Source of the DNA: Stenopsyche tienmushanensis
Taxonomy: Eukaryota > Arthropoda > Insecta > Trichoptera > Stenopsychidae
Direction: 5' to 3'
DNA: 64,000 nt
Assembly: GCA_008973525.1 (NCBI GenBank)
Contig: WACJ01000391.1
Span: 1-64,000 of the forward strand
Shown here: piece by piece, positions 22,781-35,603 of the stretch
Layout of the letters: every line of letters starts with the position of its first letter
Numbering within the stretch: position 1 is the stretch's first letter
Notes under the pieces: model-generated
Database searches by the model: none
The model's input: only the letters and a program-made list of their open reading frames with translations
Told to the model about the DNA's origin: nothing
Made by a program: the position numbers and the translations under genes

Positions 22781-23518
22781 AAATATTTTCTATGTCATCT
22801 TCCCATTTAGCACTGAATATGAGAGGAATGTTGTTGAAGCAGAAAGAAGAGCGACACTGAGAGATGCGGTTAAACGGATGAATGCTCGGCTAATATAAAC
22901 CGATACGTTGAACTTGAAATAAGTGGGTCTATGATTGTGGGCCGACCCCCTCCCAACGCCGCTGCACTTGCATTTGCAGTTGCAACTGCAAGAGGAGCCT
23001 CCTTGTCCTCTGGAAGGGTTCATCAGTACTAAAGTGGAGAAAGTGGTGGCTGGATCTGGTTCATGCGGAAGGATATTAAACTAGATATCGACGTTTAAAT
23101 AGTGAAAATAGAAAATCCACCAGAACTTGTTTTTTCGCGCTTCAGATTATACACTTTGTTGCACAATTATCAACAATGCTATTTAGCATACCTATCGTAT
23201 GAAAAAAATACTTTTCATATACTAGGCGCTAAAATTACTCCTACAAAATTATTTTACATGCGAATCGATTATGGTTCAATTGAATTTCGTTAACATTAAT
23301 TTCTGCTTTTATTCAATGTATTTAGACCATTTCTATGATAATTTCTTGTTTCACTTTTTACTAGTGCTAAATCGCACTTTAGGGGCCAATAAACACCGCT
23401 TAGAAATAGAGAATTTGATGCAAAAGCTTGAATTTCTAAAATAATTTTAAAAAACTACGTATTAAAACCAAATTGGTTAAATAATACTATTATAAATGCA
23501 ATATATAAAAATAATATA

Positions 23519-24750
23519 CGAAGATCATCCCAAAAGTACCTGACCTAACGTATAGATGGCGGTTGTTGTTTTAAAAACATCTGAGCGCTACCATGATATG
23601 TATTTGGTACACCATATTCTGAAAAAATTTGAATCACGTATATATATATATATATATTTCATATCGATATTCCCATTATTTGAGTCGAGTTGTAGTAAAT
23701 ATATCATGGTGAAGGAAAGGTTAGCGATACCGTACGAGCTGCCAAGACGAACAGCGCAGTGTTCGACCAAATGAGGTAACCACCCCAGAAATGGTGATTC
23801 TTCACCATCCAAATCCCATCACCACCAATCGACGATAGACACGGTAGGCCTTTTAAATAATGCTATAAATTGCATATTGATTGAAACTTTGGACACGATA
23901 AAGCTGTGCGCAAGATGGGTACCGCGTTTGCTCTCAATGACACAAAAACAGGGACGTGATGATTTTTCAATTGAGTGTTTGGCGATGTTTCACAGCAAGA
24001 AGGCCGAGTTTTTGCATCAATTCAGGATGAAACATGAGTCCATCACTTCATGTCTGAGACAAAGGAACATGGGGACTCTCCATTGACCTGACCTGTTTAT
24101 TGGTCCCGCTATTCGGAACCATGCCATCCCGTTCAACAAAAGTGCACAGCAAGTTGCAAAACCTAAATTTAATATCCATGTCCACAAGGACATGCTCATT
24201 CTCAACTTAAAGTGGCCACTTACGCTATGATCGCGGGGAAGAAACTAGCTAGATTTTGTAACCTGGCTAAAATAGCGTGGGGGGGAAATTTAGACTCGTT
24301 TGCGATCTAATTTGCCATACAGATAGTCCCGGGTATGCATTTGTTTTCGAAAATGCCGCAAAAATCCAATCGGGCCGCTTTTCGGACCGCTGGCATGACG
24401 AATGAATGTCTCGTGATCGGACACCATTCCCGAGCATGTCTAGAGAACGATTACGAACTCTCATTACAAAACGAAGTTGTCCGAAGAAGACTGATAGGGT
24501 AGGTTGCTTAAATTTTACAATCGGTCGAAAATATTGTTGTCCTTATTTTATTGCGGGCTTATGCCGACTGAGTCGACTCAATGTTTAAGCGATGGCGAAC
24601 AAAAAAGTTGATTCATGTAAAGTAGAATGGTCTAGTAAAAACCATGTGCAACTCTTGACTGATATTCTGCGTTTTGCGCCCCAAACTCAGTTGTGCCCGT
24701 GGTGAGCGCGTGCTTTGCCACCCCTTTATTACGGCCCTGTTATTTCAGGG
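23519..24750 (-). repeat. Composite repeat: mariner fragment plus LINE 3' segment (copy 3)
   Basis: It starts after TA with the mariner-type end CGAAGATCATCCCAAAAGTA. A plus-strand transposase fragment follows (KLCARWVPRLLSM at about 23907, then FHSKKAEFLHQF). From about 24255 the minus-strand LINE core runs to the segment with ACCATGTGCAACTCT (24640). An AT repeat and the 75-bp repeat of 19125-19205 interrupt the mariner part. Confidence 0.65.
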
Positions 24751-24765
24751 AGGGTAATATTTGTA

Positions 24766-25500
24766 TGCACAAAAATTATTTGCATAGAAAAATATTAGGA
24801 GGTATTCGAATATTTAATGAAAAAAAGTTTGAATAAATAAATGACAAAATTTTTATATACAACAATTGTGCAATATAATTCTCTTCATTATTCAATACAT
24901 CATCCCATCGCTTTGGCAGCTCTTTGGTCCCTTTTTTGCAAAAAAAAAAATTACGACCTAGAAGCAAAAAGTGATTTCAAATGCACTTTCATTTCAGCTG
25001 CATTTTTGAATCGTTTAAATCTGAAAAAAAAAGTCGTTGATGCTTACTTCATAAAACCCATCCTATTCGTTTTGTCGATGCATTTTAAATGGTCCCAATG
25101 GGATCCCAGTCTTTGCGATAATTCCTCAATTGTTTGTCGTAAATCTGAATCGATAAGGGATTTTAGAACATCGTTATCAAAATTAGAAGGTTCTCCCGTT
25201 CTCGGTTCATCACTTAAGCTTCTATCGCCCGATTTAAATTTCTGGAACCAATATTGGCATCTGCGGACTATTTCCACTTCGCCATAAACATCTCTGAGCG
25301 TTTTATTGGCCTTTTTGGCTATGAAAAATAAATATTGTCTTCTTGGATGAGGTTTTTCAAGATCCACCAATTTAATAAGGTATGAGCAGTGTGTGATCAT
25401 GATAAAACTGGGACAAGCTTGGGTCATAATTTGGATCGCAAAGATCCAATACGATTGCTCAAATAGTATTGAAAATCGCACTTATGCCGTGGATATTAAA
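24766..25500 (-). mobile_element. Internally deleted mariner (GSHWD subfamily)
   Basis: The minus strand carries the N-terminal part (25481-25044: VYGEVEIVRRCQYWFQKFKS and GDRSLSDEPRTGEP) and, directly after, the extreme C-terminus (LPKRWDDVLNNEENYIAQ at about 24930). The catalytic middle is missing. It is the same subfamily as 5197-5690 and 54190-54490. Confidence 0.7.
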
Positions 25501-26159
25501 ACAAAATGATTGAAGAACATTTATTTTGGAATAGATTTACCTTGACTTCCTCGATTTGAAAAACTAAACATCGTAAAGATTAATTGTGTCGGTCAAGGCG
25601 GCTTATAAATGATTCATTTGCGAAAATAATTAAAAAGTAATCATTATATTGCATCCTATTTACTTCGTCATCAACAAAAACTCGTATACATTTTGATTTA
25701 TACGATTTTTTGAACCGAATCATGGTAGATCTTCATTTCCTGGCCGTTTGGGCAATACGTCTTCTTCGGAAGGACGCCACGATCTTGCGATAATTCTAGT
25801 TTTTTTTTCAGTATGTGGCAAATTGAAAACCTTCATTTTGACAAAATGAAAACAAACAAATAAAATTTAAAAATAAATCAATAATTATTTTATTTAATAA
25901 CAATAAGTTTGCCTCCCGCAGGATTGGCAACCCTGTTCGTTCGATCGAAGTGTATCGTAAGTGATGGCTATTTTTTTAAATTTAATTTTTAATTAGTAAA
26001 ATATTTAAAATAAATGCAAATTTATTTTTAATGCTGGTTTAAAGATAAGCTAAATTAAAATATATATATATATTATAGTTCCGAAGATAGGCCACCCGAT
26101 GGCGCCACAAAGTTGCCTCTTTTTTTATAATAATTTGGATATAACAAATCCAGTTTTGA

Positions 26160-26410
26160 ATCTGTTGCGTTTGACCCCGCCTGACGTGCAAAGGTCAAGC
26201 AGCCTTCGTTGCCGCGTCCGTCGAATCCGCCGAACCCGCGGATCACCGAAACCGACGACGGTTATTGTCAGGATTATTCGATCCAGTGCCGAGAGTAACC
26301 GAAATAAAAAGAGCCGTAGTTGGGTGATGCCCTTACATGTGGCGTATCCCCAGATGGGAGCTCCATATAAAAGGATCGGTATGAGCGCACGGTCGGTGGA
26401 CGTTGTGTGA
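26160..26410 (-). mobile_element. Jockey-like LINE reverse transcriptase fragment
   Basis: The reverse strand reads RALIPILLYGAPIWGYA, then ITQLRLFLFRLLSALDR, the late palm/thumb region of Jockey/CR1-type reverse transcriptases, followed by a basic tail. It lies about 420 bases upstream of the CACHD1 start. Confidence 0.6.
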
Positions 26411-26826
26411 ATTTTCGAAGTGTCAATATGCGTTTTGGCCGTAAAGCGCGCGAAAACGTCACGGTGCGGAAAAAAATAATTTGTCGTCCGTCAATTTTAA
26501 ATTGCATTTTTATTCAATTCTAATTAAAATAAAATCTGTAAAAATTTGTAAAACCTTTAGCATTTTTGAAATAAACCAATAGTTAAAACCAAATGATGGT
26601 CGATAAAAAATGACGTTGTGGCCAAATTTAGTATACAGCTACTTGTTCGGGTGACATATTGTCGAGTGCGACATGTTGTCAAACATTTTCGCGCACAGTG
26701 GATAACAAAACATATCTCAACATGTCGTACTTTGGCGACTGTTCTTGACAACCTTCACACGAAGAATGTTTCGACCGATTCGCTTCAGAAAAACTTAACC
26801 TAGTCGAAACCGGAACGCTTCCATCG

Positions 26827-29800
26827 ATGGAAGTTAAACGTTCTCACAGCTTACGATGGATAACAGTATTAGCCATCGTCACTGGAGCAGCATCGGTGGA
26901 GGACTTCGACGGGATTAAATTCCAGGAGCAGTTCTATCAGAATAACAGTTTTTTATTCGGCAACACCAGCAATGGACGGCGCATGCCGATGGTCCTCGCC
27001 ATGTCCGGGATCGCAGGAGCGATGGCCTTGGGCACTAAAAATGTATCCAACGCCCTCCAGGAAGCAGCGGCCGAAGAATTGGGGCTCGCACCGCTTCGCG
27101 AACTGCTGACGACCGCCAAACCTGTAGGACCGTACCTCACCGATGATGACTTTCTTTTCGCCGCAGCCGAGAGACTCTCCGCCAAACTCAATTCTGCCAC
27201 CAAAACAATGTTCGAAATTAAACAATTCGTCATGAACGACTCCTACATGGGATCGTTCACTCACCCGTGTCCTTTAAACTCCGTAAAAAAATCCACATAC
27301 ATCAGAGACGTGGAAAAAAATGAAGACAAATTGACATTGAATCTGTCCAAGAGCAAATATAATTCGGCCAAGCGACGGATCGCTTCATCCAAATTTGCCG
27401 ACGACTCAAACGACTTAAAAATAAAGAGACAATATTTCATGGCGGTGTCCGACGGCGCCACAGACAAAGATTGCCGGCTTCTATCGGACGATTCTCGATT
27501 GCGAGGTCTCTTCCATAATATTTTTCAACCGTCCGTCAAACAGGTGATCATTATAATCGACAACGGCAAAGATACCAATCAGAATGAACTGCGCGTGGCC
27601 CAATCTATTGCCATCGAGACGATAAACATATTGAAGAAAACCGATAAAGTCGGCATTCTAACGGCCCAACACACGTTTGACGATCTGCGTCTATTAAAGA
27701 GTTGCCCCGAAAACATCTCCAACGTGGATTCGGCATCCGAAGACTACAAAGAATTTCTATTCAAAAGCATAACGGCTCTGGAAGTGTCCGACGACGAACT
27801 AAATATCACATCGCTCGTATACGCGGCGCTAAAAATGCTCGCGCCTCATCAAGACAACGCCATGATAATATACATAGGCGCGGATTCGCATTGGATCAAT
27901 CGGATAGAGAACGTCGAATACCTCGAAGATTACGTCGGCGAATATTTGAAATACACGGTCGTTCTGAATACATGCGACGTGCTTTCCACAGATAATATAA
28001 ATTATGACGGCACGCCTTATCTTTTACCGAACTGCGACGAAGCGAAGGATAATATTACGCTGTGCAAAGGCGTGAATATAAATTTTAATTCGTCGTTTAC
28101 GATCGGTCAGATGTCGTCGCTTTTTCTCTTGAGCTTATCGAAAGGCAGCATCGGGGAGAGCGTCGTGGCGGCGCCTCCCGTTTGGGATCCGGTTCAGCGC
28201 GATCTTTTAATACCGTTGACGCTGATGTGCGAGGATCGCGGATTGATCATAATGGATCTTTATCTCGCCGAATTGGCGCAGGATATAATTTATTTCGATT
28301 CGTTCTCGTATAATCGACGGGCGTTCCTCATCGATTTTGACGGAAACGTCATTATGCATTCGTCGTATGTGCGACCTGAAGTAATCGTGAATAAACCTAA
28401 ACTCGTGGATATATCGATGCTCGAATCGAACAGTCAATTTGATACGGTGAGACCGGCGTTCTTCGTATCGAACGGCACGAAAACAATCGACGACGGCGAT
28501 AAAAAAACTGTTTATATGTGGAGGTGGGTTAAAAAATTATATATCATTTGTATCGTGACAGAATTGGATGCGAAATATTCAAACGTCACCAAATACAGAT
28601 GGCTCGCGAATCGATCCATACGCGAATTGCAATACCATCGTATCGATTTATTGCCGCCTTCCAGTGGAGCCGTATGCCGGCATTTTAAACAAGTATCGAC
28701 GATCGAGCGAGGCACGCTGTATTTGAGTCCATCGAGCTTTCAATCGCCGTTTAGATATCTGCACGATATCAAAAGCGGGCAGGATATATCGTTCAAAGTA
28801 CTACAAAGCTGCATGGCGTATTTAAAAGACGGTACTAGATTGCTATCGAATCCCGGCTTAAAATCGGAAGTACGAAACGACGTCGGACTTTTACATCCGA
28901 TGCTGACGTTTTTCAAACGGCAACAAATCAAAGGATCGTACAATAAATACATAGTGAGACGTTACGCCGCAACTGAACACGGCGTCTTGGTGATGTTTCC
29001 CGGATCGATATTAGAATCGGACTACGAACCGAATAGAAAAGCTTGGTTCACAAAAGCCATGCAAAATCCCGGTAAATTTATATTGACCCCGCCGTATCTC
29101 GACGCAGGAGGCGCTGGCTATATTGTGACCGTTTCGTATGCTCCTCAGCATCCGTTGAACAATTCAAAGCCGACGCTCGTCGTCTCGATGGATATGACTA
29201 TGGGATTTTTATATAAAATATTATCAGGCTCGCTGCGTTTATGCATGCTGCCCTAATATCAAATGCTTCATGATGGACGAACAAGGATATTTATTGTCGC
29301 ATCCCAGTCTGTTTGATCGTCGTGCCGCCGGTCCGATAGAACAGCAGCACATCACGCATAAAGAATCGTTCATCGCCAACGATATGTTATATCATAAGGG
29401 TTTCGTCCAGAAGGAACTGTGCACGAATTTCGTCGACGGCACGCTGCAGCGATATTACAAATTCAATATATCGCTGTCGTCCGTCTTGACTAATTTTATT
29501 CACGGGGAGCAGTGTCCACGTTATTATATAACGGCCATACAAGGGACGAATACGTTTTTGGGTATGGTAAATTCGACGTATGAAGCGGGCGCGTTCTGTC
29601 CGTGCAGTGTTATAGATCGCGTGTGCTTGAATTGCAATCGGATGGAACAAAACGAATGCGAGTGCCCGTGCGAATGTTCGCTGCCGGAGACTTCATCGTG
29701 CGGTGCGACGAGTCCGATTGCGCCCATCTGCGATTTGCAACCGGAGAGAAACAATCATAAGAATCATTTTTTTTATAATCTGGCGACGCATTTGAAATCG

Positions 29801-30544
29801 TGCTTTGATTTTCAATGCGATTCGTATCGAACAGAATCCGCCTGCTTGGGAGTATTGGGATGTGAGTGGTGTCATATCGATTTGGACGGAGACAGTTCGC
29901 TCGTGACGCCGTTTTGTTCGGCGCAGTCGGCGTGCTTCGGAGGCGTTATTGGCGCCGTTACTCCTTACGGGGAAGGTTCTATGGGTCACGTCATGCAGGA
30001 CGATTTATTAGCTACGTATTCTGCGGTGGGTCCGATTGCGGGATGCATTGTGGCCGTTTGTTTAATATTAGCTATTGCCGTTTATTGTTATAAGCAGAAT
30101 TTAACGGGGAATAATTCGGGTGATGCTTATTTGGGTCCGCCGCCGGATCCGTGGCCGGACGCCGGCGTACAAATGAGTCATTTGGCGTCCGAAGACGATA
30201 TACACGATGAACGATCAGGACATCAAGATAAGTTACTTTTAGCAAATGATTTAGTCGTTCCTATATCGCCGTATAGGGTTCTTACCGGGTACAGAAGGCC
30301 GAATACTACCGGAGAATCGGATCACGGGTATTCGACGATGACGCCTCATGACGATTCAGAGCATTTAGCGTTTGCTTTAGTCGAGCCGTTTATGTCGGCG
30401 GATGTTAGTACGTCAGGAGAATTGTCGAGCAGTCCTGCTATACCCAGTCGATTGACGATCACCGATCCGGTTACTATTCTGCCATGCGGAAAAAACAATG
30501 TTATTGCCCCTGTGACGGTACATAGACATATGGAGGCATCGTAG
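26827..30544 (+). CDS. CACHD1: CACHD1 homologue (VWA and Cache domain protein), single exon, one frame break
   Basis: A membrane protein related to calcium-channel alpha2-delta subunits; vertebrate CACHD1 modulates voltage-gated channels. The reading frame covers about 1238 codons if one base is discounted. Seen in order: a signal peptide (residues 1-24, LRWITVLAIVTGAASV), a VWA-like domain (about 230-420), Cache-like domains including GVLVMFPGSILESDYEPNRK and YLDAGGAGYIVTVSYAP, a Cys-rich stretch (CLNCNRMEQNECECPCEC), one membrane helix near 30030-30100 (VGPIAGCIVAVCLILAIAVY) and a cytoplasmic tail. At 29251-29256 the frame ends CTG CCC TAA, and homology continues in the +1 frame (NIKCFMMDEQGYLLSHP). 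One C too many in CCC is the simplest cause. There is no intron. A polyadenylation signal AATAAA lies at 30840. Confidence 0.9.
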
Positions 30545-31020
30545 CACATGACTAGCATTAATGTTATTTTTAAAATTTCATATATATTATATCTACTGTT
30601 AATGTAATGATATGAATCAATTCAGTCCTCATTTAGTAAGATTCGGACCGGTTGATTCAGAGCCAAAGATGCGCTTTGTTTATCTTTGCTAAATAACATG
30701 TGATTGTCCTGCATTTGCAAATGTTTAATTGCTCATATATATTCTATGTTATGATTGTGGCTTCAGATCGTCTCGAAAGGAAGCTTTGTTATTAACTTCA
30801 AAAGCTATTTTCGTACTTCACTTCGTCGTTTTTAATAAGAATAAATATTTTATAAGGAACTGTGAAAATTGAAGATAGGAAAAAATTGTGCAAATTTAAT
30901 TTTTAAATCGGTGCAGTAAACGACCAGTATTATTTAGAGAGTAAATTTCTACTCGCGCGTAACTTAATGTTTTGTTTTTAGCGTTGTTCAATATTTGAAA
31001 CGTTTTATATTAGGCGCGTT
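30545..31020 (+). other. Probable CACHD1 3' untranslated region
   Basis: AT-rich non-coding sequence downstream of the CACHD1 stop. AATAAA occurs at 30840-30845. No other feature was seen before the hairpin at 31027. Confidence 0.4.
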
Positions 31021-31026
31021 TATGAT

Positions 31027-31145
31027 CGCACGCAGAAAGGAACATTGATAGTGCCAAAATGAATTTGATCGTTATCTGGTTGAACGACGACTCTTCTGAG
31101 CGTATATTTGGCACTGTCGATATTATAAGACGTCTCTGCGTTCGT
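31027..31145 (+). ncRNA. Hairpin, possible microRNA precursor
   Basis: GATAGTGCCAAA on the 5' side pairs with TTTGGCACTGTC on the 3' side, with further pairing outwards (CATTG with CGATAT) and at the base (GCACGCAGA with TCTGCGTTC), across an asymmetric internal loop. The apical loop is long, about 48 bases. The 3' arm starts UUUGGCACU, which shares nucleotides 2-8 (UUGGCAC) with the miR-263b/miR-96 seed. Folding was done by eye. It could also be a decayed foldback repeat. Confidence 0.35.
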
Positions 31146-31524
31146 AGTCGAAGATTCAGTATTTTTGAAAAAGTATTCTAACAACGACGAACTGAAGAGC
31201 GTTTTTCTTTGAATTCAAAGAAAATAAATATAAGTTCGTCCGTTCGTTTAAATTTGATGTTTAGTATGATTTTCTTTAAATGTATATATATTTTTAATAG
31301 TATAAAATATAATTATAAGCGTAGGTCCGCCTGTGATTGAATAACAATGTTTCTTACGGGCCGCCGACATCATTTTGATTTGAATAGACGCATTTTATAA
31401 CTTGTATTTTGAATACTTCCATAAAAGCTACTCGAACGTTTGACTTTATATTTTAACATTTGACTTTATGTTTATATTTCTTGTCCTTTTATTTTGCACT
31501 CATCTCCACTAATAGACTGAGGGG

Positions 31525-31735
31525 TGGCAGCATAAATTGAAAATCGTCTGTCATTATGACTGGCGATTGAGTGACGTTGGGTTTTGGATTGCCAGACTAT
31601 TACCAGCTTGTTAAAATAGTACTAGAATGGTTCAAACTTGTTGAAACTAGATTACAACCCCCTCCCCTCCCAAACCCAACGGCACACAGTCGCCAGACTA
31701 TCATAATGACAGACGATTTTCAATTTATGCTGCCA
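31525..31735. mobile_element. Foldback MITE of 211 bp
   Basis: The left arm TGGCAGCATAAATTGAAAAT and the right arm ATTTTCAATTTATGCTGCCA are perfect inverted repeats. Pairing continues through GTCTGTCATTATGA and, after a 6-base difference, to CGTTGGGTTTTGG/CCAAACCCAACGG. Arms of about 65-70 bp surround a loop of about 75 bases. No coding sequence. Confidence 0.8.
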
Positions 31736-31813
31736 GTTCTTGATATATAATGAATTGTGTATATTATTTCTATAGATTGACTATCTAAAAATGCCGATAC
31801 AATATAAAAAGTA

Positions 31814-31996
31814 CAATCTACCCTTCTATAGCGTCTACATTGCGGCATCTTTCACACAAGCAATGGGTAAAATACATAAGATCGCGCATGTTAATCGCTT
31901 GCACTTGTTCACAAATTAAACGCGTATAAATTCGGTATGCGCCTAACTTTTTATGGCGTTTTTCGTTTATCTCGGCGCTATAGAAGGGTCTTTGAT
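31814..31996. mobile_element. pogo/Tigger-like MITE, copy A
   Basis: After TA, CAATCTACCCTTCTATAGCG begins the element, and CGCTATAGAAGGGT near 31977-31990 is its inverted partner. The same terminal wording occurs in fritz intron 9. It is non-coding. Confidence 0.55.
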
Positions 31997-32049
31997 GTTT
32001 TAACATCATTTTTATCATGCGAACACGCAATGTTGGACCGTTAAGAGTT

Positions 32050-34450
32050 GCCCTCAGTTAAACTTATTATGTTAATTGCTTACGTTAACAAGCTGTTCTA
32101 TTTTAATGCCGTATTTATAATAGTATTACTCAAATATTGTTTTTGGCAGTTTGTATCATTTCATCCCAGTGTAATACAGTTGGTTCTTGACTTACGATTC
32201 AGTGATTGTATCCTGAATTATCATGTCTTTTTTTTCATTATAAATTTCATTATAACAGATCCAACTAAGTGTGAGAGATGATCTGGAACACTATCAAGGA
32301 TGCCGTGAGTCGAGGACTGACTATATCTTTAACATCCTGTACGTTTTTATTTACATTTTTAGATATAATTTTTTTACCATGACTGAAACGGGAAAACGTG
32401 AGCCAGGAATGTGCAAAATTTCTCATATATATATATATATTTCTATTGTCAGCATTTACACTGGCGTCTTTGCTTTCTTTATGTTTTAATCTCGTCCGAA
32501 TAATTCGTATTGTCATATAGGTAGTGCCAAAAATATATATATGCGCTTAAAAATTATCTAAAATCAACACGCGTTTTAACATTTATTTGTTCAAATATGA
32601 TGGGTCAATCTGGAATCATCTCCGCCGAATCTTTTAAGCACTTGTTTAGTCAACTTTTCAATGCCTTTGTCGAATGGAATGTATTTTTGGATTACCTATA
32701 TTTATATATTTTTTGTAAAAAAATCCTATAATTCTGTATATATATGTAAACGAGTTTTAAAGAATTATGTATAGGGACTATATGTATATGTACGCAAAAA
32801 TGCCCCCGTCGGATAGATCTCGTGTGACGTTGGGATGAACTTTAAAAGTGAGCAAAGATCAAAATTCAATTTATGATGCCTCGTTTTTAACCGCCAGCAA
32901 TTTTAGATCATTAGATATTGTCTAAAAACCACGTGCGCATTTGTTGTTAATATTGTACTAATAATACTAATAAGAACAGTTTTTTAACAACGCATTCATC
33001 TCAAAATAGATTCAGTTACGTGGCATGGGCATCCCTGATGATTTTTTGAATTTATTTAAAAATAAAATGGAAAGATCAAGATCCAGAGCGACTCGCTGAT
33101 GAATCGTTGGCGGTTAAATGATTAAAGGATTCATATTAAATAATAGAAAAACATAACAATACATTTTTTATAAATGATAGAAAGAGAAAAATGATATTAT
33201 AACGTACAAAATATTATTAAAAGTGAATTTTAGCAATAAATACCTCGAAGAGTTTGGTTTGATCTCTGCATTTATTTAATCTTCAGCTCAACGAGTGAAT
33301 CACATATTTTCTGAAATGGCTATTTATACATAGCATCTATCGTCACAAAGGACCCATTATTTTTGTGAAGCATTTATAATGAGAAACTGACCATGTAAAT
33401 TTAGCACATTTTTGATGTGAAGACTTAAATAATGCCAAATTCAGATAATGTATTTATAATTAATTATTGAAATAATTTAAGGGTATATATATAGATATAT
33501 ATATATATATACTTAAATAGTTGCAAAAACGAGCATTTTTATTATTCTACTTGTATTAATATTTAGTTGTGATTTTTCTTGTATTATTAATTTTTAATAT
33601 CTAATGGATGTAATAACTGCCATATTTTTATTTCAAATAAAAATTAATTTTCAAATACAAAAGTGATATTTTTCGATCAACGATCAATTTGTCAGTCGGA
33701 TGTGTATTTCTAAATAGATCTTTTATTGTCTTCTACGTATTTTGTTTGAATTCTATATTGATACGATAAGCATCATCGGCAAATGAAAGATTCCAGTACA
33801 AATACAATCCATTAGATTTATGCTTCCATATTTCACCTGCATCAAACGATTGCCGCACCTTGATAAGGTTATCAGCCGTATAGATATAAAGGATGCCGCA
33901 CTTTGCAAGTCGGCTAATCCGACCGATCGACAAGTTTATCAATACGCGTTGATATAATTGATTTTAAGCAGATCATATTTACATGTAAAGAGTTTTAAGT
34001 TGTTTGGAGGATGGACACGGATAACTGGAAAATACGCATAATCCAATTAATTAAATATATTTACACGTTTTCAAAACATTTTAAATTTTCATTCTCTTCA
34101 GAAGGCATTAATCTGTTTCCAAGAGTCTTTATCCATAATTGAACAAGTGTTTCTGGCTTTACTTTTGACCGAGATTGTGTTATTCTGTGTATAGCATCCA
34201 ATATCGTATGTTTTTTTTTTCAAAAAATTATCATGTTCTCATCTTCCTCTGTAAGAGTTTTAAGAAGACTGTGATGATAGAGACGTTTCATTGATGTTAT
34301 AATAACTTGGTCTACGGGCTGGATTAAGACATGAGAACCATTTTAAATGTGATCATTTTGTTGTGTGCGTCTCACAATTATATAAGAAAAAATAATGAAA
34401 CACTTTCAGGCACGGATAATCCGCACCCGGATAATCGAATCCGTCGAGAT
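32050..34450. other. Intergenic AT-rich region, nothing recognised
   Basis: TA-rich microsatellites occur at 32429 and 33486-33512. Short frames at 32265-32516 lack homology or splice support. Confidence 0.4.
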
Positions 34451-34554
34451 AGTTTTTATTTTACTTTACACTAATTAACTCTATTCGTTTTTATAATATA
34501 TACTAATTTGTTTAACCCACACAGTGTTCTTCAGACAACTTAGTTTCATAATGA

Positions 34555-34800
34555 AAGTTTGTAATCGTTCTGTATGGCATCCGATCGCAAGGCGCTCATT
34601 CGTCATATCGGCGATCCGAAAAGCGGACCGATTGAGCATAAAAACCTTATGGCCGCTCCGTCCTATTTTAGGACTTTTTGCGGCATTTTCTACGATCTGT
34701 ACGATCACGGAAGCAACATAAGGTTTTTGCTTTTTACAACAGCAACCGCCACTTGCCACGGACGCTTCATACTCTTGTTACGGCTCGAGAGAGAATGTGT
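34555..34800 (+). repeat. LINE 3' segment (copy 4)
   Basis: It carries the core GTCCGAAAAGCGGACCG-type sequence (GATCCGAAAAGCGGACCGAT) and the following CTCCGTCCTATTTTAGGAC of the LINE C-terminal region, on the plus strand. Its frame is broken. Confidence 0.6.
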
Positions 34801-35603
34801 GCCCTCTTTTGAAAACCTTCGATGTGGGTTTATACGTACAAAACTAGGAAAAGTTCAAATTTCATTTCCCTGCGTGGAAAAAACTCAGCTTTGAATAAAA
34901 TAATTAATTTCGCATATTTTTTTCATATTCATAATATCCAAATCATATTGAATCCGTGCGATTTTGACGCCGATTATAAAAAAGGGAAAATATGTGTTTA
35001 TTGAATTATCCGCGGTGATCGATTGAAAAAAAAATCCTTTTGGATTCCGCCGATGGAGTGACAAATGAAATTTTGCTCGTTTGAGACTTGATTTTGAATT
35101 AAAATGCGATGCGACCATGTTTATGAACGATCGGTTTTAATAGCGTCGTCGCAAATTGGGGTAACTTTGTACCTGTCCTTCGGCGTTAGAGATTAATATT
35201 GACGATGATTAACACATTGAATTGTTTTTTTTCTATGGCTATTTTATACGGCGTTACTGGAAAAAAATTAAATGGTGAAATGAAAAGAAAGTGTAATAAT
35301 ATTGTCGCCTATGTCAATAATATTTTTTTCTGCTGTCAATTAGTTATGTGAGAGTTTTTTTATTTCGGTCGCGTCCGATTGGTGATTTGATAAAAAATGG
35401 GATTGAAAAATTATTTTTTATATGTTTGGGTTGCTCGAAATCGGGCGCGATCGATTGCGGTTTGCTGGCCGATTTTTAGAGTGTTGTGATCACCGCGTGG
35501 CTCTCGGCTAGGCGCGGACCGTCGCAGCCGCTGCCGGCGTTCCCTCTGCGGGAGTAGGTGCGTATGGCCTCTGCGGCCTTCCGTTAGATTCCTCCGCTTC
35601 GCG

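Noticed and set aside
22790..23023. Cys-rich minus frame (CSCNCKCKCSG)
   Set aside because: Cysteines come from a TTGCAGTTGCAACTGCAA palindrome and neighbouring TGCA steps; no signal peptide, splice site or homology.
32265..32516. Overlapping frames on both strands near a TA microsatellite
   Set aside because: No homology, no consistent splice pair, and part of the frame is microsatellite.
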